Source of the DNA: Alphaproteobacteria bacterium AO1-B
GTDB taxonomy: Bacteria > Pseudomonadota > Alphaproteobacteria > Rhizobiales > Stappiaceae
Length of the DNA: 64,000 nucleotides
Assembly (NCBI GenBank): GCA_001890945.1
Contig: MLAX01000004.1
Span: 248,001 to 312,000 of the forward strand
Direction: 5' to 3'
This document shows positions 34,465 to 42,728 of this stretch, piece after piece (position 1 is the first letter of the stretch; every line of letters starts with the position of its first letter). The notes under the pieces were generated by a model. It was not told where the DNA came from and ran no database searches. It saw only the letters and a program-made list of their open reading frames with translations. A program made the translations under genes and the position numbers.

Positions 34465-35189
34465 GCGGCACAAAGAAGGAAACCGGGTTCAGTTTCACAA
34501 TCGATGGTGTCGAGGTCACGGCCTATGCCGGGCAAACCATCATGGAAGCTGCCGATGAGGCCGGTGTCTACATCCCTCGTTTGTGCGACCATGAAGGGCT
34601 GCGCCACCAGGGCAGTTGTCGGGTTTGTACCGTGAAAGCAGGCGGCCGGAGTGTATCCGCCTGCACCCAGCCAGCTGCTCCAGGCCAAGCGGTCGAAAAC
34701 GAAACACCACATCTCAACAAGATGCGCCGTGATCTCGTGGAAATGTTGTTTCACGAGGGCAATCACTTGTGCCCAATCTGTGAGGCAAGCGGCAATTGCG
34801 AGCTTCAGGCGATGGCCTACCGGCTCGACATGACCGAGGCGACCAAATTTCCGTATCTGGAGCCTTGCCGGGCTCTTGATGCCTCTCACCCCGACATTGC
34901 ACTCGACACCAACCGTTGCATCAGCTGCGGACGGTGTATCCGGGCATCTCAGGATGTCGATGGCAAGGGCGTCTTTGGTTATGTCGGCCGGGGAATTCAC
35001 CGGCGTGTCGCTGTGAACGGCGAGAATCTTGCCGACACAGATGCAGCTGTGACTGACAATGCGATCTCGGCGGAAGTCTGTCCGGTCGGCTGCATCATCC
35101 GCAAACGGGTCGGTTTTGTAACTCCGATTGGCGAGCGGGAGTTCGACAAAGGGCTGATCGGTCATGACATTGAGGAGAAGCGCAAATGA
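34461..35189 (+). CDS. hoxU: NAD-reducing hydrogenase subunit HoxU
   Basis: A 242-residue Fe-S subunit matching the N-terminal part of NuoG. It has a plant-type [2Fe-2S] domain (LCDHEGLRHQGSCRVCTVKAGG), the His/Cys3 [4Fe-4S] loop HEGNHLCPICEASGNCEL and the dicluster portion RCISCGRCIRASQ ending AEVCPVGCI. It forms the electron wire between the hydrogenase module HoxYH and the diaphorase HoxF in the cytoplasm. It overlaps hoxF and hoxY by 4 bases at each end, so all subunits should be made in balance. Confidence 0.95.
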   Translation: MSGTKKETGFSFTIDGVEVTAYAGQTIMEAADEAGVYIPRLCDHEGLRHQGSCRVCTVKAGGRSVSACTQPAAPGQAVENETPHLNKMRRDLVEMLFHEGNHLCPICEASGNCELQAMAYRLDMTEATKFPYLEPCRALDASHPDIALDTNRCISCGRCIRASQDVDGKGVFGYVGRGIHRRVAVNGENLADTDAAVTDNAISAEVCPVGCIIRKRVGFVTPIGEREFDKGLIGHDIEEKRK

Positions 35190-35770
35190 GTGCGAGATCT
35201 CAGGTGGAGCTTCCTAAGGCCCGGATCGCGACAGCTTCACTGGCCGGTTGTTTCGGCTGTCACATGGCAATCCTCGATGTCGATGAACGCCTGATTGATC
35301 TGATGAAGCTCGTCGAGGTCGACCGGTCTCCCTTGACCGATAAGAAGCGTTTCACCCAGCGCTGCGACATCGGTATCATTGAAGGCGGTTGCTGCAACGA
35401 GGAAAACGTTCATGTCCTGCAGGATTTTCGGCGCAACTGCGATGTGCTGATTGCGCTAGGGCAGTGCGCGATCATGGGCGGACTTCCGGCCATGCGCAAT
35501 GCAATCATGCACTCCGATGAACCCTTACGCGAATGCTTGGACGAGGCCTACATCACCGGCCGCTATATTCGAAACACAACACACAATGTGCCCAATGATC
35601 CGGCTTTGCCGCTGCTGCTCGATGAGGTGTATCCATGTGCGCAAGTGGTGGAGATCGACTATCAGATTCCCGGCTGCGCGCCGGAAGGGGACATTATTTT
35701 TGACACGCTCTCAAAGCTGCTCACCGGGAAATTCCGGGGCTTTGAGCGCGAAATGATCAAGTTCGACTGA
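35186..35770 (+). CDS. hoxY: [NiFe] hydrogenase small subunit HoxY
   Basis: A 194-residue small subunit, short as usual for group 3d, with no signal peptide. The proximal [4Fe-4S] ligands are visible as LAGCFGCHMAILD, EGGCCNEEN, ALGQCAIMGG and IPGCAPEGD. It receives electrons from the NiFe site in HoxH and passes them to HoxU. The start overlaps hoxU by 4 bases and hoxH begins 14 bases after its stop. Reading alone assigns it firmly to the cytoplasmic bidirectional class rather than to membrane-bound uptake hydrogenases, whose small subunits carry a Tat leader and more Cys residues. Confidence 0.95.
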   Translation: MSARSQVELPKARIATASLAGCFGCHMAILDVDERLIDLMKLVEVDRSPLTDKKRFTQRCDIGIIEGGCCNEENVHVLQDFRRNCDVLIALGQCAIMGGLPAMRNAIMHSDEPLRECLDEAYITGRYIRNTTHNVPNDPALPLLLDEVYPCAQVVEIDYQIPGCAPEGDIIFDTLSKLLTGKFRGFEREMIKFD

Positions 35771-35784
35771 CCGGGAGCGAGTTT

Positions 35785-37227
35785 ATGGGCGAACCCAGAC
35801 TGATTGAAATCTCGCCAGTCACCCGTGTCGAAGGGCATGGGAAGGTCACAATTCACCTCAATTCGGAAAACGAAGTGGATGAGGCCAGGCTGCATATTGT
35901 CGAATTCCGTGGTTTCGAACGGTTCATTCGTGGGCGCCTCATGTGGGAAGTCCCAGTCATCGTGCAGCGCCTGTGCGGTATTTGCCCGGTCAGCCACCAC
36001 CTAGCGGCCGCCAAGGCCATGGACATGATCGTGGGCGTCGATCAGTTGACGCCGACCGCTGAGAAAATGCGGCGGTTGATGCACTACGGGCAGGTCATGC
36101 AGAGCCACGTCCTGCACTTCTTCCATTTGGCGGCGCCAGACCTGTTGTTTGGGTTTGGGGCTCCTGCCGAGAAACGCAACATTTTCGAAGTGATCAAGGA
36201 ACAGCCAGAGCTCGGCAAACGCGCCGTCCTGATGCGCAAATACGGTCAGGAGATCATCGAGGCGACGGCGGGCAAGAAGATCCATGGAACCGGCGCTATC
36301 CCTGGGGGCATCAACCGCAATCTTCCGATCGAAAGACGCGATCATTTTCTGAGCACGATTGATGAGATGCTCGAATGGGCACAGGACGCGGTCAAGCTTG
36401 CCAGAGACTATACGCTCGAACATGAGGATCTGGTCGCCGAGTTCGGATCATTTCCGTCGAACTACATGTCTCTCGTACGTGAGGGAGATGGTGCGCTTGA
36501 TCTCTATCATGGCAACCTCCGCGCATTGAATTCGACTGGGGACGAGATCTTCGATCAACTACCCCATACGCAGTATCATGAGCGTCTGATCGAGGATGTG
36601 CGGTCCTGGTCCTATATGAAGTTTCCCTTCATCAAGGAGCTTGGACCAGAGGTTGGTTGGTACCGGGTTGGGCCGCTGGCGCGTATGAATACGGCCAGCT
36701 TCATAGATACGCCAATTGCCAACGCGGCACTGGACGAGCTTAAAACCGTCACGGATGGCCGCCCAAACAATTCGACGCTCGCAAATCACTGGGCCCGGAT
36801 GATCGAGGTCGTGCATTGCGTTGAGAAGATCCGCGAACTGCTCAACGACCCAGACCTACAAGGAGACGATTTGGTTGTGACCGGGGACCGGCGCGGCGAG
36901 GGGATTGGCGTCATCGAAGCGCCGCGCGGAAATCTCATTCATCATTATCAAGTCGATGAAAACGATCAGGTCATCTATTGCAATCTGATCGTGTCAACGA
37001 CGCACAACAACGAGGGCATGAATAGGGCGGTCAAAGATGTCGCCGTCAAACACTTAAGTGGTCATGATCAGATCACAGAGGGCATGCTCAACCATGTCGA
37101 AGTTGCGATCCGGGCTTATGATCCATGCCTTTCCTGTGCCACTCATGCGCTGGGCCAGATGCCGTTGCAGGTGGAGCTTTTCAACGCGGACGGGGAGTTG
37201 GTCGATAGCAAGGCGCAGTCGGTATGA
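35785..37227 (+). CDS. hoxH: [NiFe] hydrogenase large subunit HoxH
   Basis: A 480-residue catalytic subunit. The Ni-Fe ligands are in the N-terminal L1 motif RLCGICPVSHH and the C-terminal L2 motif DPCLSCATH. About 25 residues follow L2 (ALGQMPLQVEL and onward), so the protein is made as a precursor and should be trimmed after the L2 His by the HoxW protease encoded next. It oxidises H2 in the cytoplasm. The accessory hypABCDEF genes needed to build the NiFe(CN)2CO centre are not in this window and must be elsewhere if the enzyme is active. Confidence 0.97.
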   Translation: MGEPRLIEISPVTRVEGHGKVTIHLNSENEVDEARLHIVEFRGFERFIRGRLMWEVPVIVQRLCGICPVSHHLAAAKAMDMIVGVDQLTPTAEKMRRLMHYGQVMQSHVLHFFHLAAPDLLFGFGAPAEKRNIFEVIKEQPELGKRAVLMRKYGQEIIEATAGKKIHGTGAIPGGINRNLPIERRDHFLSTIDEMLEWAQDAVKLARDYTLEHEDLVAEFGSFPSNYMSLVREGDGALDLYHGNLRALNSTGDEIFDQLPHTQYHERLIEDVRSWSYMKFPFIKELGPEVGWYRVGPLARMNTASFIDTPIANAALDELKTVTDGRPNNSTLANHWARMIEVVHCVEKIRELLNDPDLQGDDLVVTGDRRGEGIGVIEAPRGNLIHHYQVDENDQVIYCNLIVSTTHNNEGMNRAVKDVAVKHLSGHDQITEGMLNHVEVAIRAYDPCLSCATHALGQMPLQVELFNADGELVDSKAQSV

Positions 37228-37237
37228 GGGCGCTGGG

Positions 37238-37678
37238 ATGTTGTTGATTGGGTACGGCAATCCGGGTCGGGGAGACGATGGGCTTGGGCCTGCGTTTTCT
37301 GAAAGCATGGCAGCGCGTGACCTGACGTCCTGGACCATCGATACCGATTACCAGCTCGTCGCAGAGCACGCCTTTGATGTCTCTGGACATGAGCTTGTCG
37401 TGTTTGCAGACGCAGAGATTGGGAGCTCGGAGCCCTTTTCGTTCCGCGAGATCAAACCTGGTGCGCCGGAAGTTCTGGGCAGCCACAATCTGGTTCCTGC
37501 AACCGTCCTATCCTTGTGTGAAACCCTTTATGGCGCGGCACCGACCGCCTTTGTACTTGGAATATCCGGAGTGGAATATGGTGAGGTGAAGGAAGGCCTC
37601 TCAGATCAGGCCGCAGCCAACCTCACGAAGGCACAGGCATTTTTTCTGGACTGGGCCGGAAAGCTGTCTACACCTTAG
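37238..37678 (+). CDS. hoxW: Hydrogenase maturation endopeptidase HoxW
   Basis: A 146-residue M52-family protease. The start MLLIGYGNPGRGDDGLGPAF is the family signature; the Asp in GRGDDG and the Asp in FADAEIG are the expected nickel ligands, and the C-terminal GISGVEYGEVKEGLS is also typical. It should cut the C-terminal tail from HoxH after nickel insertion. I start it at the ATG at 37238, ten bases after the hoxH stop. An alternative ATG overlapping the hoxH stop is out of frame. It is the last gene of the hox operon and convergent with the RpiR gene. Confidence 0.9.
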   Translation: MLLIGYGNPGRGDDGLGPAFSESMAARDLTSWTIDTDYQLVAEHAFDVSGHELVVFADAEIGSSEPFSFREIKPGAPEVLGSHNLVPATVLSLCETLYGAAPTAFVLGISGVEYGEVKEGLSDQAAANLTKAQAFFLDWAGKLSTP

Positions 37679-37681
37679 GCT

Positions 37682-38551
37682 CTAGATGTCCGGTGAATCG
37701 GTCCTGCTCTCAGTCGCGGGGTCATGGGAATTGCGAAGTGCCTCAAGGGCGCGCATCCGTTCTTCTGCTTTGTCCTGATTTTCCCTCGTAACCCCGGCAA
37801 TCAACACTTCGGCAATAGCCATCAGCGCCAGGGATGAATCCCATGGCGAGGGAACTGCGACACGGGCTGGTAGCACATAGGAGGCTATTCGGCCAATGGG
37901 GGACATCCAGCTGTCTGTGACCAGCGCAACGGTCGCTCCTTGTTTGGCCGCAGCTTCTGCAAACTGAATGATCTCTGCCTGGTACCGGCGGATGTCGAAG
38001 ACCAGCACAACATCTTTTGGGCCAATCCCAAGCAACTGGTCGAGCCAGTTCCCGTGCTGTCCGGCCACATGAACGACGTTCGGCCGCACGATACGCAAGT
38101 GCGCTGCCATGTACCTTGCAAGGCCGTCAGTGAACCGCCCACCGATCAGGTGAACGGTCTTGCGGTCGTCGGCCAATAATTTGACAAGACCGTCAAGCTC
38201 GCCTTTTGGCAGATGGTCGAATGTCTCACGGATGTTCTCGATCAGTTGCCCGACATGCGGGTCGCCCGTTGTGTCCTTTGCAAGACTGGTGCTTCGTGCG
38301 AGCGGGGAGTTCAGCTGATTGGCGAGTTCGCTGCGCAGCTTTTTCTGAAATTCCGCGAAGCCTGGAAAACCCAGCCGGGCCACAAATCTGAGAATGGTCG
38401 GAGCGCTGACCCCGGCAGCTTTTGCAAACTCTGCAACAGTCCCCAATCCCTGCACCGGATAATTTGCCATCAGGGCATGCGCCGCCTTCTTTTCGGTCGC
38501 GGTAAACTCGTCGAGCCGATCACGTATGTCGTCCAAAAGTGGGCGTTCCAT
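37682..38551 (-). CDS. RpiR/MurR-family transcriptional regulator
   Basis: A 289-residue regulator with an N-terminal helix-turn-helix (LGTVAEFAKAAGVSAPTILRFVARLGFPGFAEFQKKL, key part AKAAGVSAPTILRFVARLG) and a C-terminal SIS sugar-isomerase-like domain (VHLIGGRFTDGLARYMA, VVLVFDIRRYQ, GATVALVTDSW). The ATG at 38551 or a TTG 15 bases upstream may be the start. RpiR proteins in alphaproteobacteria often control amine, polyamine or amino-acid uptake loci as well as sugar ones. It is divergent from the amidohydrolase-TRAP-ligase cluster and is its probable regulator. Confidence 0.87.
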   Translation of the reverse strand: MERPLLDDIRDRLDEFTATEKKAAHALMANYPVQGLGTVAEFAKAAGVSAPTILRFVARLGFPGFAEFQKKLRSELANQLNSPLARSTSLAKDTTGDPHVGQLIENIRETFDHLPKGELDGLVKLLADDRKTVHLIGGRFTDGLARYMAAHLRIVRPNVVHVAGQHGNWLDQLLGIGPKDVVLVFDIRRYQAEIIQFAEAAAKQGATVALVTDSWMSPIGRIASYVLPARVAVPSPWDSSLALMAIAEVLIAGVTRENQDKAEERMRALEALRNSHDPATESRTDSPDI

Positions 38552-38620
38552 GGGCTGCTGCCTCAATTTTTGGCGGAGCTATCAAAACTGTTTGACAGAA
38601 CCGCATTTCGTGTATCAGAT

Positions 38621-38666
38621 ATTACAGAGTTTGAATTTGTCGGCAATACTGTAACAAACATTACAG
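38621..38666. promoter_or_regulatory. TTACAG repeats, probable RpiR operator
   Basis: A perfect dyad CTGTAA-CAAACA-TTACAG (38649-38666) and another TTACAG copy (38622-38627) lie 22 bases apart in the divergent gap between the RpiR gene and the amidohydrolase gene. The spacing of about two to three helix turns suits a dimeric or tetrameric regulator. Confidence 0.5.
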
Positions 38667-38696
38667 AAACAAGCAGGCGCTTTTCCGGGGGGATGA

Positions 38697-39491
38697 ATGG
38701 GATCAAACCACCAAAACGGCGGAATGTCCCGTGCTGTAGAGGTTGTAAATGCAGAAGGTGCCGGTGAGCTGGTCCTTTTGTGTGATCATGCTTCGAATCA
38801 TTTTCCTCCTCCCTATGATCAGTGCCTTGGTGTGTCGGATAAGGAGAAATCTGCGCACATTTCGTGGGATCCGGGTGCGCTCGGCGTCGCGATGGCGTTG
38901 TCGAAGGCGCTTGATGCCCCTTTGATCTATACGACGGTTTCCCGTCTGGTCATCGACTGCAATCGCGAAGAGACTCGCGAAGATCTGACGCCGTGCTTGA
39001 GTGAGCTGACAGAGATCTCCGGAAACAAGAATTTATCCGATGAAGAGCGGACATTCCGGATCAATCTGGTTCATCGCCCCTTTCACGATGCGATCGACAA
39101 AGTGCTTGCGCTTCGGGCGGACAAGGGGCTGCCATCTGCAGTGGTGTCCATCCACACTTATACGCCGGTCTATAAAGGCAAATCTCGGCCCTGGGAAATC
39201 GGTTTGATTTCCGAAAACGACCGCCGCCTGGCCGACCCTGTGTTGGCGGGGTTGAATGCACGTGGCGATCTGACCGTTGGCGACAATGAGCCCTATGCCC
39301 CCTCCGATGGGGTTTACTACACTGTCAGGCGGCATGGCGAAGACAAGTCGCTGCCATGCCTGATGATCGAAATCCGGAACGACGAAGTGCGCACGCCAAA
39401 TGAGGAGCTGCACTGGGCGGACATCTTGGGACCTTTGTTGAAATCCGCTGCCAAAACGGTCTTGCGGAAGGAGGTTGCCGATCATGCCTAG
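38697..39491 (+). CDS. N-formylglutamate amidohydrolase family protein
   Basis: A 264-residue FGase-family zinc amidohydrolase. Landmarks are LVLLCDHASNHFPPPY, SRLVIDCNREE, NLVHRPFHDAIDKV and VSIHTYTPVYKGKSRPWEIG. The classical reaction frees glutamate from N-formylglutamate, but no histidine-degradation gene is near. In this cluster it could instead cut a gamma-glutamyl amide made by the glutamine synthetase-like ligase. The ATG at 38697 has a GGGGGG run upstream. It overlaps the TRAP small-permease gene by 8 bases, so it belongs to the transporter operon. Confidence 0.87.
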   Translation: MGSNHQNGGMSRAVEVVNAEGAGELVLLCDHASNHFPPPYDQCLGVSDKEKSAHISWDPGALGVAMALSKALDAPLIYTTVSRLVIDCNREETREDLTPCLSELTEISGNKNLSDEERTFRINLVHRPFHDAIDKVLALRADKGLPSAVVSIHTYTPVYKGKSRPWEIGLISENDRRLADPVLAGLNARGDLTVGDNEPYAPSDGVYYTVRRHGEDKSLPCLMIEIRNDEVRTPNEELHWADILGPLLKSAAKTVLRKEVADHA

Positions 39492-40080
39492 GATCGCCCA
39501 TTGGTATGTTCACGCGGTTGACGGTTTCAATCGCGGTCTGGGCAAAGTCATCATGTGGGGTGTCTTTGTCATGGCGGGGATCCTGTTGTGGTCCTCAATC
39601 TCCAAGACGTTTTTCAATCCGTCACTTTGGACCCTGGAAGTGGCACAGTTTGCAATGGTCGCTTACTACGTTCTGGGCGGACCTTATTCTGTTCAGCTTG
39701 GGTCGAATGTCCGCATGGACCTGTTTTATGCAGAGTGGAGCATCAAGAAAAAGGCCTGGTTCGATGCCTTCACAGTGCTTCTTCTGATCTTCTATCTTGG
39801 CGTTCTCCTTTATGGGGCGCTTGGGTCTACAGCCTATTCTCTCGGTTTTTTTGGCCGGGAGTTTTCGGAGTTCTACTGGGAGCTGATCGTCGCCTTCTTT
39901 ACCGGCGGGCCTGCTGCCGCCGGAGAGGTCATGGGCTATATCGAACGCAGTCCGACGGCGTGGCGGCCGGTTCTTTGGCCAATCAAGGTGACCATGTGTA
40001 TCGGCTTTTTTCTGATGCTTCTGCAGACCATTTCTGAGCTGATCAAGGATATTGCGACCATCCGGGGAGAGACCATCTGA
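39484..40080 (+). CDS. TRAP transporter small permease (DctQ-like)
   Basis: A 198-residue four-helix DctQ protein (GVFVMAGILLWSSISKTFF, then LGGPYSVQLGSNVRMDLFYAEWS, a family mark). It is the small membrane subunit of a Na+-driven TRAP system. I chose the ATG at 39484, which has AAGGAGG at the right distance. It starts inside the end of the amidohydrolase gene, and its stop overlaps the large-permease start (TGATG). The two coupling overlaps tie the enzyme and the transporter together. Confidence 0.9.
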   Translation: MPRIAHWYVHAVDGFNRGLGKVIMWGVFVMAGILLWSSISKTFFNPSLWTLEVAQFAMVAYYVLGGPYSVQLGSNVRMDLFYAEWSIKKKAWFDAFTVLLLIFYLGVLLYGALGSTAYSLGFFGREFSEFYWELIVAFFTGGPAAAGEVMGYIERSPTAWRPVLWPIKVTMCIGFFLMLLQTISELIKDIATIRGETI

Positions 40081-41420
40081 TGTCTTACGAGATGATCGCC
40101 CTTTTGATGTTCTCGTCGATGATGCTCATGCTGCTCACCGGGCAGCGGGTGTTTGGAGCCATTGGCGGTATTGCAGCTATTGCAGCCATCAGCCTGTGGG
40201 GTGTCGGCGGACAGGATATTCCGTTTTCCGCGGCGATGAAGCTCATGAAATGGTATCCGCTGCTGACGCTGCCGATGTTCATTTTCATGGGCTACGTCCT
40301 GTCGGAGACCAAGATCGCCGACGATCTTTACAAAATGTTCCATGTCTGGATGGGCCCGCTCAACGGCGGACTCGCCATTGGAACAATCCTGCTCATGGTT
40401 CTGATTTCAGCCATGAACGGTTTGTCGGTTGCCGGAATGGCGATCGGTGCGACGATCGCGCTGCCGGAGCTTTTGAAACGCGGGTACGACAAACGCATGG
40501 TCACGGGGGTGATCCAGGCAGGGTCATCTTTGGGCATTCTGGTGCCGCCCTCCGTTGTCCTCGTGCTTTATGCGATGATCGCGCGGGCACCTGTCGGACA
40601 GCTCTGGCTTGCCGGTATCATCCCGGGCCTGATGATGGCGGCCATGTTCATCGTCTACATCGCGGTCCGCTGTAAGCTTCAGCCAAACCTAGGCCCGGCG
40701 CTCACGATAGAAGAGCGGGAAGCCTCCAAGGAAGAAAAGTATCGGCTTCTGCTTGCCGGACTGCTTCCGCTGATCATTTTCGCGGTGATGATGGTGCCGT
40801 TCGTCAATGGCTGGACCAGCCTTGTCGAAAGCTCTGCGATCGGTGCTCTGGCGGCCTTGCTTGCATCGATCATCAAACGCCGCATGACCATGGACATCCT
40901 TATCCTCTGCCTGCGGAACACGCTCGGCATCTCCTGCATGTTCATGTGGATCATTCTTGCGGCTCTCGGCTTTGGCGCGGTCTTTGACGGGCTCGGCGCA
41001 GTCAAAGCGATCGAGAACCTCTTTACCGAACAGCTTGGCCTGTCTCCCTGGATGATCCTGATCCTGATGCAGCTGTCGTTCTTGGTTATGGGAACATTTT
41101 TGGACGACACGGCAATGCTGGTGATCGTGGCGCCTCTTTATGTGCCATTGGTGGCAACCTTGGATCTAGGCATGCCGGTCGGGCAAGTGCTGATCTGGTA
41201 CGGAGTGCTTTACACGATCACAACACAGATCGCCTACATGACGCCACCGTTTGGCTACAACCTCTTCCTGATGCGGGCAATGGCGCCCAAGGACATCACC
41301 ATGCGGGACATTTACGGGTCGATTACGCCGTTTGTCCTGGTGATGGCTCTTGCGCTGGCTCTTGTCATGGCTTTCCCGCAAATCGCTCTTTGGCTGCCTG
41401 AACTGGTTTACAGCCGATGA
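40080..41420 (+). CDS. TRAP transporter large permease (DctM-like)
   Basis: A 446-residue elevator-type permease with about twelve helices. DctM marks include VFGAIGGIAAIAAISLWG, LPMFIFMGYVLSETKIADDLYKMF, GTFLDDTAMLVIVAPLYVP and TQIAYMTPPFGYNLFLMRAM. It carries out the Na+-coupled transport step. It belongs to the subgroup with a long insert of hydrophilic character near residues 205-225. A 119-base gap separates it from the binding-protein gene. The substrate is not shown by the sequence; the enzymes around it suggest an amine or amino alcohol derivative. Confidence 0.93.
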   Translation: MSYEMIALLMFSSMMLMLLTGQRVFGAIGGIAAIAAISLWGVGGQDIPFSAAMKLMKWYPLLTLPMFIFMGYVLSETKIADDLYKMFHVWMGPLNGGLAIGTILLMVLISAMNGLSVAGMAIGATIALPELLKRGYDKRMVTGVIQAGSSLGILVPPSVVLVLYAMIARAPVGQLWLAGIIPGLMMAAMFIVYIAVRCKLQPNLGPALTIEEREASKEEKYRLLLAGLLPLIIFAVMMVPFVNGWTSLVESSAIGALAALLASIIKRRMTMDILILCLRNTLGISCMFMWIILAALGFGAVFDGLGAVKAIENLFTEQLGLSPWMILILMQLSFLVMGTFLDDTAMLVIVAPLYVPLVATLDLGMPVGQVLIWYGVLYTITTQIAYMTPPFGYNLFLMRAMAPKDITMRDIYGSITPFVLVMALALALVMAFPQIALWLPELVYSR

Positions 41421-41539
41421 CGCGCGGAGCGGGACAAAAACAATATATCCGGAGGAAACGGATTTGAATGTGCGGTTAGATGAGATCCGGCAAACGGACG
41501 GACCGCTTGACCTTGGAACCGAAAATTAGGGGAACAGTA

Positions 41540-42589
41540 ATGACGAACAGACGTGATTTTCTCAAAAAAGCCGGGACAGGTACCGTTGCAGCTGCGGGTG
41601 CCGTAACGCTCGCCGCACCGGCCGTTCACGGCCAGACGCCGATCAAGTGGCGCCTTCAGACCTATGCAGGCCCGGCGCTGGCCGAGCATGTGATCAAGCC
41701 GCACATCGATGCCTTCAACAAGGCCGCTAACGGTGAAATGGAGATCGAACTCTACACCGCTGATCAGCTGGTCCCGACGGGCGAGCTGTTCCGTGCCATG
41801 CAACAGGGAACAATCGATGCGGTGCAGTCTGACGATGACTCTATGGCATCTCCGACCGAAGTCACTGTCTTCGGCGGTTATTTCCCGTTTGCGTCCCGGT
41901 ATTCCCTGGATGTGCCGGTGCTCTTCAACCAGTACGGCCTAAAGGAGATCTGGGAAGAGGAATATGCCAAGGTTGGCGTCAAGCACATCTCTGCTGGTGC
42001 TTGGGATCCGTGCCACTTTGCCACCAAAGATCCGATCCGCTCGCTGGAAGATCTGAAAGGCAAGCGTGTCTTCACGTTCCCGACGGCCGGCCGCTTTATG
42101 GCACAGTTCGGCGTTGTTCCGGTAACTCTGCCTTGGGAAGATATTGAAGTTGCGGTTCAGACCGGTGAGCTCGACGGTATTGCCTGGTCTGGCATCACCG
42201 AAGACTACACGGTCGGTTGGGCTGACGTTACCAATTACTTCCTGACCAACAACATCTCTGGCGCTTGGGCAGGCTCGTTCTTTGCCAACCAAGAGCGTTG
42301 GAACGAGCTTCCGGATCACCTGAAAACGATGCTGCAGCTCGCCATGGATGCATCACACTATTACCGCCAATGGTGGTATTGGGGCGGCGAAGCGAACCTG
42401 CGCGTCAACGGCACCAAGATGGAACTGACATCCATTCCGGATGAAGAGTGGGCAACAGTTGAAGCCGCTGCCATGGTCTTCTGGGATGAGATCGCTGCAG
42501 AGTCTCCGACAAAGGCGAAAGTTGTCGAGATCTTCAAGAAGTACAATCAGGACATGCAGAAAGCTGGACGTCCTTACCGCTACACCTAA
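41540..42589 (+). CDS. TRAP transporter periplasmic binding protein (Tat-exported DctP-like)
   Basis: A 349-residue DctP-family protein with a twin-arginine leader (TNRRDFLKKAGTGTVAAAGAV) cut near VHGQT. The mature part contains GELFRAMQQGTIDAVQSDD, DLKGKRVFTFPTAGRFMAQFG and the substrate-arginine region. Tat export suggests it folds in the cytoplasm before secretion. I chose the ATG at 41540 (AGGGGAACA upstream) over an in-frame start 60 bases earlier. It delivers the ligand to the DctQM pair. A pair of hairpins follows its stop. Confidence 0.92.
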   Translation: MTNRRDFLKKAGTGTVAAAGAVTLAAPAVHGQTPIKWRLQTYAGPALAEHVIKPHIDAFNKAANGEMEIELYTADQLVPTGELFRAMQQGTIDAVQSDDDSMASPTEVTVFGGYFPFASRYSLDVPVLFNQYGLKEIWEEEYAKVGVKHISAGAWDPCHFATKDPIRSLEDLKGKRVFTFPTAGRFMAQFGVVPVTLPWEDIEVAVQTGELDGIAWSGITEDYTVGWADVTNYFLTNNISGAWAGSFFANQERWNELPDHLKTMLQLAMDASHYYRQWWYWGGEANLRVNGTKMELTSIPDEEWATVEAAAMVFWDEIAAESPTKAKVVEIFKKYNQDMQKAGRPYRYT

Positions 42590-42600
42590 TGCAAGCCCTG

Positions 42601-42687
42601 GAACCGGCCATCTCACCCTTCGGGGTAGCCGGTTCTTGCAACTACCGGTCCGGAAAAATAGAACCCTCCGGACCGGGAATTTTTTTG
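42601..42687 (+). terminator. Tandem hairpins after the TRAP binding-protein gene
   Basis: First, GAACCGGC (42601-42608) pairs with GCCGGTTC (42628-42635) with a small ACCC/GGGT stem inside. Second, CCGGTCCGG (42645-42653) pairs with CCGGACCGG (42668-42676), followed by GAATTTTTTT. The second looks like an intrinsic terminator, perhaps partial, as the ligase gene 42 bases later is probably in the same regulon. Confidence 0.75.
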
Positions 42688-42728
42688 AATAAGAGCGCTC
42701 GTAAACCGCCAAATAGGGACCAGACAAC

